Positions 34,973 to 46,934 of a stretch of 64,000 nucleotides of DNA are shown here, piece after piece. Source of the DNA: Ceratotherium simum simum (Eukaryota; Chordata; Mammalia; Perissodactyla; Rhinocerotidae); assembly GCF_000283155.1 (NCBI RefSeq), contig NW_004454195.1, forward strand, positions 2,618,111-2,682,110. Direction: 5' to 3'. The position numbers and the translations under genes were made by a program. A model generated the notes under the pieces. It did not search any database, was not told the origin of the DNA, and worked only from the letters and a program-made list of their open reading frames with translations. The stretch's first letter is position 1, and each line of letters starts with the position of its first letter.

Positions 34973-35072
34973 NNNNNNNNNNNNNNNNNNNNNNNNNNNN
35001 NNNNNNNNNNNNNNNNNNNNNNNNNNNNNNNNNNNNNNNNNNNNNNNNNNNNNNNNNNNNNNNNNNNNNNNN
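34973..35072. other. Assembly gap, 100 N
   Basis: Exactly 100 undetermined bases, the usual placeholder for a gap of unknown size. The left edge is the pentanucleotide repeat plus 'atgtgcatgcat'. The right edge begins with AC units. A longer tandem array probably broke the assembly here. Confidence 0.97.
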
Positions 35073-35089
35073 ATACACACACACCTCAA

Positions 35090-35570
35090 TCCACTTTCAG
35101 GGAGATCAAAAGCCTTCATTCATCTCAAGTTGGGGGACAAAAGGGGGGACCAAATGGCTGACCATTCAAAATAAAACAAAATAAAAAGAACAAGTATTAA
35201 GGTGAAGATTGTGACAGGGAGAAGAGAAAGTTAATTGAAATTGTCTACATTTCTGGGATAAAAAGTCTCACTATGTAGTCAAGTCTGATATACATTCCAA
35301 TTTTTTGCAAGTTTTATACATATGCATATGATATGTAAACTAAAATAATGAAGATTGTCTGTGATGTACAAGTTATGAACCGAATTATTTTAGTAAAGGG
35401 AGAATTCAGAACTACAGGTAAGGTAATTATTAGTGTATAAGCCTGCTGGGAATTCATAGAAAACTTGGAGAGAGATTGTATCTCAAAGTGCCTAGAATGT
35501 GACCTTATTTAGCTCTTAATTATCAGATTGACTACAGTTTATATTTGGCTTATAATAATATACAGTTACT
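35090..35570. other. Unique sequence, nothing recognised
   Basis: No named repeat or gene. Confidence 0.4.
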
Positions 35571-35571
35571 A

Positions 35572-35785
35572 CGATATGTAAGTACTATGCTCTTTATTGG
35601 GTATTTCATATAGTATAGCTCAATATTTACAATAACCTTATGAAGTAGATATTATTTTCTTCTTTAGATGTGGTTCAAAAAAGTTAAGATGTTTGTCCAA
35701 AAATCACACAGCTACTGATTAAAACCTAGATTCAAACCCAAGCCTATCTGATTTCCAAGCTATTCTTTCCTCTACACCGCATATA
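35572..35785 (+). repeat. MIR SINE
   Basis: 'aataaccttatgaagtagat', 'tcacacagctactgattaaa' and 'ttcctctacaccgc' are well kept MIR sense blocks. Confidence 0.8.
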
Positions 35786-36900
35786 CGCATTTATTTAGAG
35801 CTAAAATAAATATGTGTGTCTTAATTTGTGAGTCATCCACAGCAGTGGATAAAGAAACAATGAAATGCTTAGTGCAAGGCTAAGTGGGAAAGGGTGACCT
35901 CATGGATTCACTGGCATGGAGGAGTCTAGGAAACGGAGGGGCTTGCCTGACACCTGGCAGAAAGGGACTGGCATGAGGTCATGGAGGTGTACAAAGACAC
36001 CAGGAGTGATGGGGAGGCAAGCGTAAGGAGAGCAGCAAGGATTGGAAAGTCAGGGGGAAGGGCACTGAAATTCAACCTCATAATTTTGCCTAGGATCCAA
36101 CGCTGGCTACGTCTTGCACTTTGTGGTTTAACTCTTTTTCTGGTCAAAGGGTTGACGGCCTGCGTGACCTCTTTTCAGGAGGCCCTCAGTTGAATTCACA
36201 GCAGTGGATCGGAATCATAAACCTCTAGAGAAATTGTTTAAAAATCTTATTTTTTATCCCCAAACTGACAAAAGACCTGGGGTACAAAGGTCAGCCATTA
36301 CTGTAGCAGTACAAATGCTCCTCTTTATTTTCAGTTAGTTGGCTGAGAGGCTGCAAGTGTGATGAATGATTGCCCTTGAGGAGAAGGAGCCTTTTGGACT
36401 CCAGATTGTCTGAGCCTGAGCCCTTTTAGATGCACATGCCTTGGAGGTGATGCCTACAGGCCCAGGTCATGACTGCTCAGACCCTCTAAAAGCCTTCAGA
36501 TGAGTGTTGGTTTCAGTGGACAACGAGAGAGAAAAACGCTATGCAGCTTTTCAGCCCATACTCTATTTCCAGGGTTCTATCTTGGAAAAAGAAAAGAACG
36601 ATATAGAAAGGGGAGAGAAGACATGAAATGATTGAAAAATTATTCAAAATTAATTGGAGGGCTAATTAAATGTAACTGGATGAATTGCTAGACATGAGTC
36701 AAAATCAAAAGCTTTTCTTTCTCCCTATTCTCTCTAAACCTCCTTGGAGATTCGTCTCCAATTTGGACTCATCTTGGCCATTGCAGTTCATGTAGTTGAA
36801 TATAATTTAATATTACACTCCTTTAGGTAGTCTATCTCTGAGCTGAGCAACAATATAGACATAGAATTATAAAATCATAATGAAAGCACATTGGAAGGTC
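35786..36900. other. Unique sequence, nothing recognised
   Basis: Slightly GC-richer around 35900-36200, where short frames overlap on both strands without family motifs. Confidence 0.4.
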
Positions 36901-37099
36901 ACCCATTCACTCTTTTTTTTTTTTAAGTTGAGGTGCAGTTGACATACAATGTTATATTAGTTTCAGGTGTACAACATAGTGATTTGACATTTATATACAC
37001 TATGACGTGATCACCACAGCAAGTCTAGTAACCATCTGTCACCACACTAAGTTATTACAATGTTATTGACCATATTCCCTGTGCTGTACATTACATCAC

Positions 37100-39599
37100 T
37101 GTGACTTATTTATTTTATAACTGGAAGTTTGTACCTCTTGATCCCCCTCACCTATTTCACCCATCCTCTCATCCTCCTCCCCTCTGGCCACCACCAGTTT
37201 GTTCTTTGTGAGTTTGTTTCTGTTTTGTTTTGTTTGTTCACTTGTTTTGTTTGATTCCACATATAATGAAATCATATGGTATTTGTCTCTCTCTGTCTGA
37301 CATTTCACTTAGCATAATACCCTCAAGGTCCAGCAAATGGCAAGATTTGTCACAAATGGCAAGATTTCATTCACTTTTATGGCTGAGCAATATTCTATTG
37401 TATATATATAACACATCTTCTTTATCCATTCATCTATCAATGGACAGCTAGGTTGCTTCAATCTTTTGTAATTGCTATTGGTTGCTATTGTAAATAACGC
37501 TGCAATGATCTTAGGAGTGCATATATCTTCAAATTAGTGTTTTCATTTTCTTTGGGTGAATACCCAGAAGTGCAATTGCTGGATTGATGGTAGTTCTTTT
37601 TTGAATTTTTTGAGAAGAAGCTCCATTCTGTTTTCCATAGTGACTGCACCAATTTACATTCCCACCAACAGTGTTTAAGGTTTCTCTTTTCTCCACATCC
37701 TTGCCAACACTTGTTATTTGTTGTCTTTTTGATAATAGCCAATCTGACAGGTATGAGGTGATATCTCATTGTGGTTTTGGTTTGCTGTGGTTTTGATCAT
37801 TTTCTTGATAATTACTGATGTTGAGCATCTTTTCTCATGTACCTCTTGGCCATCTGTATGTCTTCTTTGGAAAAATGTCTATTCAGATCCTCTGCCCATT
37901 TTTTAATCAGATTGTTTGCTTTTTTGATATTGAATTATATGAATTCTCTCTATATTTTGCATATTAACCCCTTATCAGATATATCAATTGCAAATATCTT
38001 CCACCATTCAGTAGGTTGCCTTTCTTTTTGATGATGGTGTCCTTCACTGTGCAAAAGCTTTTTGTTTGATGTAGTCCTATTTGTTTACTTTTGCTTTTGT
38101 TGCCTTTTCCTGAAGAGACATATCCAAAAGAATTTTTCTAAGACTGATGTCAAAGAGCTGACCGCCTATATCTTCTTCTAGGAGTTCTATGGTTTCAGGT
38201 CTTATATTTAAGTTTTTAATCCATTTTGAGTTTATTTTTGTGTATGGTGTAAGAAAGTGGTCCAATTTTATTCTTTTGCACGTAGCCGTCCAGTTTTCCC
38301 AATACTATTTATTGAAGTGACTGTCTTTTTCCCATCATATATTCTTGTCTCTTTTGTCACAGAATAATTGACCATACATGCATGGGTTTATTTTTGGGAT
38401 CTCCATTCTGTTCCATTTATCTATGTGTCTGTTTTTGTGCCAGTAACATACAGTTTAGATTACTATAGCTTTGTAGTATAGTTTGAAATCAGGAAGCATG
38501 ATACCTCCAACTTTGTTCTTTCTCAAGATTGTTTCGGCTATTTGAGATCTTTTGTGGCTCTACATAAATTTTAGGATTCTTTGCTCTAGTTCTGTGAAAA
38601 ATGCCATTGACATTTTGATAGGGATTGCATTGAATCTGTAGATTGCTTTGGGTAGTATGGACATTTTAACAATATTAATTCTTCCAATCCATGAGCACAG
38701 TATACCTTTCCATTCATTTCTATCATCTTGAATTTCTTCCATAATTGTCTTATAGCTTTCAGAGTACAAGTCTTTCACCTCGAGGTATTTTTTGATTTCC
38801 TCTTTGATATTTTCATTGACCCACTGGTTGTTTAGTAACATATTGTTTAGCCTCCACGTGTTTGTGTTTTTTCCAGTTTTATTCTTGTAATTCATTTCTA
38901 GTTTCATACCATTGTGGTCAAAAAAGGTGCTTGATACGATTTCAATCTTCTTAAATCTATTGAGACTTGTTTTGTGGCCTAACATGTGATCTATCCTGGA
39001 GAATGTTCCATGTACACTTGAAAAGAATGTGTATTCTGCTGTTTTTGGATAGAATGTTCTGAATATATCTATTAACTCCATCTGGTCTAATGTGTCATCT
39101 AAGGCCAATGTTTTCTTATTGATTTTCAGTATTGATGATCTATCCATTGATCTAAGTGGGGTGTTAAACTCTCCTACTGTTAGTGTATTACTGTTGGTTT
39201 CTCTCTTTATGTCTGTTAATATTTGCTTTATGTATTTAGGTGGTCCCATATTTGGTGCATAGTTATTTACAAGTGTTACATTCTCTTGTTAGATTGATCC
39301 CTTTATCATTATGTAAGGCCCTTCTTTGTTTCTTGTTATAGTCTTTGTTTTAAAGTATATTTTATCTGATATATGCATTGCTACTCCAGCTTTCTTTTCA
39401 CTTCAGTTTGCATGGAATATCTATTTCCATCCTTTCACTTTCAGTCTGTGTGTTGTTAGATATGAAGAGAGTCTCTTGTAGGCAGTATATAGGTGAGTCT
39501 TACTTTTTATCCACTCAGCTCCCCTATGTGTTTTGACTGGAGCATCTTTAGTTAATTTACATTTAAAGTAATTATTGATAGGTATGTACTTATTGCCAT
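37100..39599 (-). pseudogene. L1 ORF2 with reverse-transcriptase region deleted, endonuclease joined to C-terminal part
   Basis: ORF2p normally carries an N-terminal endonuclease, a central RT and a Cys-rich C-terminus. Here the start (ITLNVN near 39560) is frameshifted. A clean 229-codon frame at 38560-39249 begins in the second half of the endonuclease ([32 protein letters not shown]). At about 38778-38787 it passes in frame from EEIKKYLE to [10 protein letters not shown]. The latter belongs after the RT domain and leads to [12 protein letters not shown] and [10 protein letters not shown]. Roughly 500 codons of linker and RT are therefore missing. The catalytic Asp of the usual GDFNTP motif is Glu here. 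The C-terminal region continues in broken frames (FLTPYTKINSKWIKNL at about 38250; [13 protein letters not shown] at about 37660). Not functional as ORF2p. Confidence 0.88.
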
Positions 39600-40089
39600 T
39601 TTAGTCATTGTTTTCTGGTTGTTTTTGTAGTTATTCTTGTTCTTTTCTTCTACTTTTACTTTCTTCTTTTAGGATTTGACGACTTTTTTTAGTGTTGTAT
39701 TTGCATTCGTTTCTTTTTAATTTTTGTGTATCTATTTTAGATTTCTGGTTTGTGGTTACCATGAGGTTCATATATAACAATCTATGTATATAGCAGTCTT
39801 TTTTAGGTTGATTGTTGCTTAAGTTCCAGTGCATTTTAAAAGCATTACATTTTTCCTCCCCTCTCATGTTTTATGTTTCTGATGTCATATTTTACATCTT
39901 TTTATTTTGTGTATCCCTTAACTAATTATAGTAGATATTGATGATTTTACTTCTTGTCTTTTAACTTTAAATTAGCTATATAGATGATTGATCCACTACC
40001 TTCCTATATGTTTGCCGTTAACAGTGAGATGTTTTCTTTCATAATTTTTTTGTTTCTAACTATGGCCTTTGCTTTTTGTTTAAAAAAGT

Positions 40090-40960
40090 CTCTTTAACAT
40101 TTCTTCTAAGGCTGGTGTAGTGGTGATGAACTCCTTTAGTTTTTGCTTGTCTGGGAAACTGTTTATCTCTCCTTCTATTCTGAATGATAACCTTGCCACA
40201 TAGAGTACTCTTGGTTGTAAGTTTTCTCCATTTAGCACTTTGGATATATCATGCCACTACCTTCTGGCCTGTAAAGATCCTGATGAAAAATCAGCAGATA
40301 GTCTTATTGGGGGTTCCTTTCTAGAGAGTTGTTTTTCTCTTTTTGTTTTTAAAATTCTCTCTTTATCTCTGACTTTTGGCATTTTAATAATAATTTGTCT
40401 TGGTGTGAGTCTCTTTGAGTTCATCTTATTTGGGACTGTCTGTGCTTCCTGGACTTGGATATCTGTTTCCTTTGCCAGGTTGGAGAAATTTTCAGCCATT
40501 ATTTCTTCAAATAGGTTTTCTGTCCCTTTCTCTCTCTCTTCTCCTTCTGGGACCCCTATAATGCAAATGTTAGTATCCTTCCTGTTGTCTCAAAGGTCTT
40601 AAACTAGCGTTGTTTTTTTTCTTCTTCTTTTTTTTTTTTTGCTCTTCTGATTGGGTGATTTCCACTACTCTGTCTTCTAGATCACTGATCCATTCTTCTG
40701 CATCATCTAATCTGCCTTTGATTCTTTCTAGTGCAGTTTTCATTTTAGTTATTGTATTATTCAGCTCTGATTGGTTCTTTTTTATATTTTCTATCTCTTT
40801 GTTAAGGTTCTCACTGTGTTCATCCATTCTTCTCCCGAGTTCAGTGAGTGTCTTTATGACCATGACTTTGAACTCTTTATCTGGTCGATTGCTTATCTCT
40901 ATTTCATTTAGTTCTTTTTCTGAGGTTTTGTCTCATTCTTTCATTTGGAACATATCTTCA
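40090..40960 (-). pseudogene. L1 ORF1 remnant
   Basis: ORF1p is an RNA-binding trimeric chaperone. The coiled-coil part is open at 40570-40863 (TLTELGRRMDEHSENLN, LDDAEEWISDLEDRVVEI). It is followed by a lysine run from an expanded A-tract (T-run 40610-40640 on plus) that breaks the frame. The RRM/C-terminal part reappears at 40257-40499 (ETDIQVQEAQTVPNKMNSKR, RLSADFSSGSLQARR). The C-terminal domain continues with breaks to about 40090. Confidence 0.88.
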
Positions 40961-40974
40961 GTCTCCTAACTCTC

Positions 40975-41939
40975 TGTATTTGTTTCTGTGTATTAAGTAT
41001 ATCAGCTACATCTCCTGGTCTTGAAGGGGTGGCCTTATGTAGAAGGTGTCCTGTGGGGCCTAGTGGCACAATCTCCCCTGGTCACCAAAGTCAGGTGCCC
41101 TAGGTGTGTCTCCTCTGTGTGCTGTGTGCATCTTCCTGTTGTACCTGGGCTGCGATTGCTGCAGGCATGCTGGTGTATGGGAGCTGGGCCTCCAGGGCAG
41201 GAGCTGCTTGGAGGAATGTTGGCCAGGGTGAGTCTGCAAGGGAATGCTGGGTTGGGGCAAGTGGTGTTAGCAAAGTAGGTGGAGGGTGTTAGAAATGGTG
41301 CCCACTAGGGCCGGACCAGGTAGGCAGAAGGTGAGTTAAAAAAAAAAAAATGGTGGCCACCAACACTCCTGTTCCTGGAGAAAGTTCCAACAGATCTCTG
41401 CCCCTCTGGCACATGCCCTAAAATTAGTTAATGATCTCCTTCATGAGTAACCCAGGCACTTCTCAAACTGCTGCCTCTGTGCTGGGACTTGGAGTGAGCG
41501 AGTTTGTGTGCACATCTTTTAAGAGCAGAGTCTCAGTTTCCTATAGCCCTCTGACTCTCGTGGATGTAAGACCCTCTGGTTTCAAAGCCAGACATTATGA
41601 GTGCTTGTCTTCCTGGTGCATATTCCCCAGGCTGGGGAGACTGATGTAGGCCTCAGATCCCTTACTCACCTGGCAGGACCTCTTTGGTTGTGATATCTCT
41701 CCTGCTTGTGGGTCACCATGCCAGGGATGTAGGTCCTGACTAGACCATTTAGTCTCCACCCTTCATACCCATCTCAACGTGGATTTTTCTTTATATCCTT
41801 ATTTGTGGAAAATATATTCTGCTAGTCTTCAGGTCGTTCTCAGTGATAGTTGTTCTATATGTAGTTGTACTTTTGGTGTGTCCATGGGAGGATGTGAGCT
41901 AAGGATCTTCCTACTCCACTATCTCAATCCAACTCCCAT
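40975..41939 (-). promoter_or_regulatory. L1 5' UTR (internal promoter region)
   Basis: About 960 bp upstream of ORF1, GC-richer than its neighbours, starting at the target-site duplication with GGGAGTTGGATTGAGATAGT on the minus strand. In active L1s this region carries the internal RNA polymerase II promoter. Promoter activity here is unproven. Confidence 0.7.
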
Positions 41940-41950
41940 CCATTCATTCT

Positions 41951-42270
41951 CACCTAAACCATCCGAAAACTGATTATAGGTTGCTTTTAAATTTAATCAA
42001 ATCTTATCAGATGCTGACTTTCCTCAGCAGTAAAGCAGTGCCTTAATCATTCTGTCACCTAGGAATATATTTAATACGCTTATATCATTAGATTCATACC
42101 TACTACTCACTTGCCCGTACACTTGTTATATGTCTCCACTACATTATGCCCTGTAAGGCATGGTTTACAGAGGTTTACAATTTCCTCTGCAGAATACAAA
42201 ATGAGGCTTTTTTTAAATCTAAGTACTTCTCTACAGAGTAATAATGTGAAAAAATAATTACTTCTGCAAT
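41951..42270. other. Unique sequence, nothing recognised
   Basis: No named repeat or gene. Confidence 0.35.
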
Positions 42271-42274
42271 TTGG

Positions 42275-42550
42275 TTAGTTCTTGCCACAATAAGGCTATG
42301 TAAAAAATTATCTCAAAATTCAGAGACTTAAAACAACAATCACTTATTCTGACTCTTCCTTCTTCAGTGCAGATGAGGGTTGGCTGAGTTAGCCTGGGTT
42401 TGGCTAGGTTGGCTTCCAAGCGGCAGGCAGGTTGGGGTCAGATCTGTTCCACACGCCCCTCATCTTCCCTAGACCAGGAAGGTGAACCAGGTCATGCTTT
42501 TCTCATGGTGGAGAAAGAATCACAAGAGGTTAAGCCAAACCATTCAAACA
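42275..42550 (-). mobile_element. MaLR/ERV-L type LTR fragment
   Basis: 'agacttaaaacaacaatcac', 'gagggttggctgagttagcc' and 'catgcttttctcatggtgga' are antisense blocks of a widespread mammalian LTR class. Confidence 0.5.
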
Positions 42551-43344
42551 CATTTACCCAGCATTTTATTATAAACACTTCAAACATACGAAAAAGATAA
42601 AGCAACTGGACAATGAAAACCCATTTAAGCACCACTTAGATTCTACTATTAATGTTTTTGCTATATTTTCTCTCCCACATATATATCCAACCCTATATCT
42701 CTCTCTCTGCATCCATGAATCCATCTTATTTTTATGTATGTCAAAATAAGTTACATATAACAGAATAATTTACAATGTAAGAATGCATATCATTATCAAG
42801 AGTTTATTTGTTTATATTTTAGATACAATTTATATACAGTGAAATATACAAATATTAAGCATACCTTTCTATGAGTTTAGATTAATGTAGACACTAGTGT
42901 AACATACCTCTATCAAGTTGTAGAGTATTATAATGACCAGAGAAAATTCTCTCATGCCTCCTCACAGTATATTCTCAACTTTCAATCTTCTTAAGCAAAC
43001 ACCATTCTGATTTTGTTTATGTAGTATAGTTTAGCCTATTTTGGAACTTCATGTACATGGATTCATACATAGGAAATCAAATGTGTAAGTCTTGTTTTAT
43101 TTAGCATAACATTTTTGAGAATTCTTATAAATTTGTGTAATCGATAGTTTCTTTTCATTGCTAAGTAGTATTACGTTGTGTGAATACGCCAGAGCGTCCA
43201 TTCGTTTTCCTGTCAATGGATATGTGAACTCTTTCCAGTTTTTTACTATTTTGAATAAAACTGCTATGATCGTTTTTATAGGTCTCTTTTTGTGAATATA
43301 TGCTTTCTTTCATTTGAGTAAATACATAAGAGTGGAACTGCTGT
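42551..43344 (-). mobile_element. Old L1 3' fragment
   Basis: Antisense L1M order: 'aaacacttcaaacatacgaa', 'atttatatacagtgaaatat', 'gtacatggattcatacatag', 'tcattgctaagtagtattac' and 'gtaaatacataagagtggaa'. No coding capacity. Confidence 0.65.
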
Positions 43345-43857
43345 TATGATTTAAAATATTTCCAAAAATTCTTTGACACGCTTCTCTTTAAAATTAAGAG
43401 CCTAATTCCATTCCCCCTAAGTGTGGGGAGAACTTTGATTCTTGCTTCTAGCAAATAGAATATGGAAGAAATGGTAGTGCATGGCTTCAGAGACTAAGTC
43501 ATAGAAGGCATTTTGACATTCTCTTCCCTCTCTCTCTAGGATCACTCATTCTAGGGAAAGGCAGCTGACCTAAGAGAATCATGTAGTGAGAAAATAAGTT
43601 CTCATTCCAACAGCCTGCAAGCCACTGAGCCATATGAGTTAGCCATCTTGGAAGTGGGTACTATAGCCCCAATTAAGACTTCCCATGACAGAAACCATGG
43701 TCCACACCTGACCAAAACTTATTAAGAGACCCAGCTAAGTTGCTCCTGAATTTCTGACCTACAGAAACTGTGTGAGATAATAAATAATTATCCACTTAGT
43801 TTTAAGCCTTCAGGTTTTGGGTAGTTTTATATGCAGTGATAAATAACTAATACAGAT
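43345..43857 (+). mobile_element. MaLR (MLT1-like) LTR, apparent 5' LTR
   Basis: The 3' half is typical: 'gagacccagctaagttgctc', 'cagaaactgtgtgagataat' and an end in 'gataaataactaatacag'. Class III retroviral internal sequence follows directly, so this is either the 5' LTR or a neighbour. Confidence 0.65.
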
Positions 43858-46510
43858 TTTGTTACTTATGGATTCCAGTTTGTCCTTGTCCTCCTCCATT
43901 TTTATACTCATCTTCCCTTCTTGATTGTCTGCCTTATAGACCTAAGCTTGAAGACAAAAGCATTACAGATATTGTTTAACCAGCTTCCACAGTTGCATAG
44001 GGTCAAATTGTTCTAGTGGTTTTCTTCTCTAATTGTACCCTGACTGATATAGAATTTAGACATACCTTGAAAGCAGAAAGCTGCAACACTATATTCCCAC
44101 TCTGGAACAACCTTGAAGGACATTGGGAAGGATATGTTCCCAGTGGGAAGAACTTCAGGCAGTGCATCTGGTGTTTATTTTGTGTGGAAGGAGAAATTGC
44201 CAGCAGTACAAGTTTACACTGATTCATAGGCTATGGCTAATGGTTTGGCAGAATGGTCAGGGACTTGGAAGGAACATGATTGGAAAATTGGTGACAAGGA
44301 TGTCTGGGAAAGGGATATGTGGATAGACCTCTCCAAATGAGCACAGAATGTGAAGATACATGTGTCCTATGTGGATGTTCACCAAATGGTTGAACCGTTA
44401 GATGAGGATTTTAATAATCAGGACGAGCTGTCCACTCCTGTTATTTCCCAATGGACTCATGAACAAACTGGCTATGAGACAGGGATGGAAATTATGCATG
44501 AGTCCAGCCACATGGACGTATGTTAAGCAAGGTTGATCTGGCCACAATCACTGCTGAGTCACCAATCTGAAAACAGCAGTGACTTACACTGAGCACCAAT
44601 ATGGTGTCATTTTTCAGGATGTTCAGTCAGTTACCTGGTGGAAGGTTGATTACTTTGTACTATATCCATCATGGAAGGGACAGTGTTTTGTTTTTAATGG
44701 AATTGGCACTTACTCCATATATGGATTTTCCTTCCCTGGCTTCTGCCAAAATATTTGTGAACTAAGGAAAGACTTATCCACCATCATGATATTCCATACA
44801 GCAGTGCATGGATCAAGGAACACATTTCATAGTAAATGAAGTAAGGGAATTAGATCATGCTTATGGAATTCACTTCTCTTACCATGGTCCTCATTATCTT
44901 GAATCAGCTGGCTTGACAAAATGGTGGAATGGTCTTCTGAAGACTCAGTTATAGTGCCAGCTAGGTGTCAACACTTTTCTAGACAGGGGCGGTTCTCCAG
45001 GATATGGTATATGCTCTAAATCAGAAACCTATACATGGTATTATTTCACCCATAGCCAAGCTTCATGAGTCCAGAATTCAAGGAATGAAAATTGGAACGT
45101 CTTCTCACTATTATCCCTAGTGTTCAGCTATAAAATGTTTTTTTTTCCCATGCCCATGACATTAGACTCTGCTTCTCTGGAGGTCTTAGTTCCAAAGGGA
45201 GGAATATATCTATTTGGGAAAACAGCAACGATTCATTAAAGTAGTTGAGACTATCACCTGTCCTTCACTTTATGTTCCTTATGCCAGTGAATCAATAGAC
45301 AAAAAAGTGATTTACTGTATTGGCTGGGGTAATTGTTCTTGACTATCAAAGGAAATTGGGTTATTACCACACAATGGGAATGTATTAGTTTCCTAGCTTT
45401 GCCATAACAAAGCACCACAAGGTGGGTGGCTTAAAACAATGGAAATTTGTTCTCCCAATGCTGGAGGCTAGAAGTCTTGAATCAAGTTGTCAGCAGGGTC
45501 AAGCTGTCTCTGAAGGCTCTAGAGGAGGGTTGATGCTTCCTTGTCTCTTCCTAGTTTCTGGTGGTTGCTGGCAATCCTTGGCATTCCTTCGTTTGTAGCT
45601 TCATTGCTTCAATCTCTGTCTCCATTGTCACGTGGGCTTCTCCCATGTGCTCTGTGTCCAAATCTCCCTCTTCTATAAGAGGAATATTCATATTGGCTTT
45701 AAGGTCCATCCTAATCCAGTATGACCTCATCTTAACTTGACCACATCTGCAAATACTGTATTTCCAAATAAAGTCACATTCAAGGGTTCCAGGTGAACAA
45801 GAATTTTGGGATGTCACTACTCAATACAGAGATATGGAGAAGTATGTCTGGATAGTCTGTGGTATGCCTCTTATACTTCCACGTCCTGTGATTAATGTTG
45901 CAGCAACTCAGTTCAGTCTAGAAATAGAAAACCACAGAAACTCGATTCAGTCAGGACTGCTAAAGATCCAGATCATTCATGAATGAAACTTTGGGTCACT
46001 CCACCAGGCAAGGTACCACAACCAGCTAGAGTACTTTCCGAGGGCAAAGGGAATATAGAATGATTATTGGAAGAAGATATTTATAAACACCAACTACATC
46101 ACAATGGGTAGAAATGAAGACTGTAATAATTATAAATATTTCTTCATTATTTTGATATGAAAGCTTGATTATATATATTAACAAAATATTTTTGTTTTCT
46201 TTCCCTCTCCCATTTTCTTACCATCAAACATATGATCTGTTAATAGTAGATATCTTTTTATTCCAATATTTTAGTTACATGATAGCAAAATCAGAGTGTG
46301 AATCAACTGGAAGAAGAATGAATGTCATCCAAAGACAAAAAAGGAAGTTCATATTCTCTTTTGGGGAAAGTGTTAGCACAATTGTTTTTATAGTATGCAA
46401 CAAAGTTGTATAATGCTAGGCAGAAACATGACGGTATTTGGAAATTAAGTATAGTTTAAACATATGTGTGTGGGTGCCAAGGTGACAAGGAATGGACTTT
46501 GGTGGCTTTG
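43858..46510 (+). mobile_element. ERV-L-type internal region (pol remnants), interrupted by an LTR
   Basis: Plus-strand retroviral internal sequence of class III (ERV-L) character. Nucleotide blocks corresponding to the integrase core lie at about 44530-45060. Blocks corresponding to the pol-end dUTPase lie at about 45270-45380 and continue at about 45829-46110 after an inserted LTR. Frames are closed by many stops and frameshifts, so no protein can be made. gag and RT were not identified. The assignment rests on remembered consensus order and should be checked with a repeat search. Confidence 0.65.
45381..45828 (-). mobile_element. MLT1-type MaLR solo LTR nested in ERV-L
   Basis: It begins TGTATTAGTTTCCTAGC (antisense 3' end of the LTR), includes 'caccacaaggtgggtggctt' and 'atttccaaataaagtcacat', and ends at '..actcaatacag'. 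It splits ERV-L pol sequence whose two halves rejoin on either side. Flanking 5-mers (GGGAA and GAGAT) match at only three of five positions. Confidence 0.8.
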
Positions 46511-46512
46511 TA

Positions 46513-46930
46513 GTGTGTCAACTTAGCTAGTCTGAACTGTGTTTATGTTCCCTGTATAATTCCAGTTGTGGTGGGTGACAAGAGACATTTTTGTGCAAAG
46601 TTTGAAGAATAGAAGTGAATCAGCAATCATACATTGTTAATTCTTAAAATACTTAGACAGTGTCACCAGGCAGTTTTTTATAGCTTATGCATGTTGTAGG
46701 TTGTTTGCAGGCTTATATTTTTGGCATGGGGCAGTGGCTGGTCCTACTACTATCCCACTTCCCCCTGAATCCTTTTCAGCTTCTCTGGCTCCAGGAAAAT
46801 GTGTGCATTGAGCTCTATAAAAAGGAACTAGCTTCTTCAACAAAAAATCCATAAGGTTGGAGGCAGTGAGAACTAACACAGATTCCAGTCTATTTTATGG
46901 CTCCATCTCATGCATGAGGGAAATTTTAGT
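46513..46930 (+). mobile_element. Possible 3' LTR of the ERV-L-type element
   Basis: 'gtgtgtcaacttagctagtc' at 46516 resembles the 5' start of class III LTRs and lies where a 3' LTR is expected. The rest does not match a consensus I remember, so the extent is a guess. Confidence 0.3.
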
Positions 46931-46934
46931 AATT

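Larger units (their letters stand above)
36903..41950 (-). mobile_element. L1 with 5' UTR and both termini, internally deleted, target-site duplication
   Basis: The element proper is about 36914-41939. Poly-A (as T-run) begins at 36913; CCATTCACTCT (36903-36913) and CCATTCATTCT (41940-41950) form an 11-bp duplication with one mismatch. In the element's own direction it holds a 5' UTR (41939 to about 40975), ORF1 (about 40960-40090), a spacer of about 500 bp, ORF2 (about 39599-37100) and a 3' UTR. At about 5.0 kb it is short for a full-length L1. The missing part is the RT region of ORF2. Many stops and frameshifts show that it is not active. Confidence 0.92.

Noticed and set aside
34813..35184. 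Reading frames with Tyr/Ile/Leu repeats spanning the N run
   Set aside because: They are translations of the TATAA microsatellite and of undetermined bases, not genes.
40240..40969. Plus-strand frames of about 120 codons (40240-40602 and 40610-40969)
   Set aside because: They are antisense shadows of the L1 ORF1 remnant. The minus strand carries the recognisable ORF1 coiled-coil and RRM motifs.
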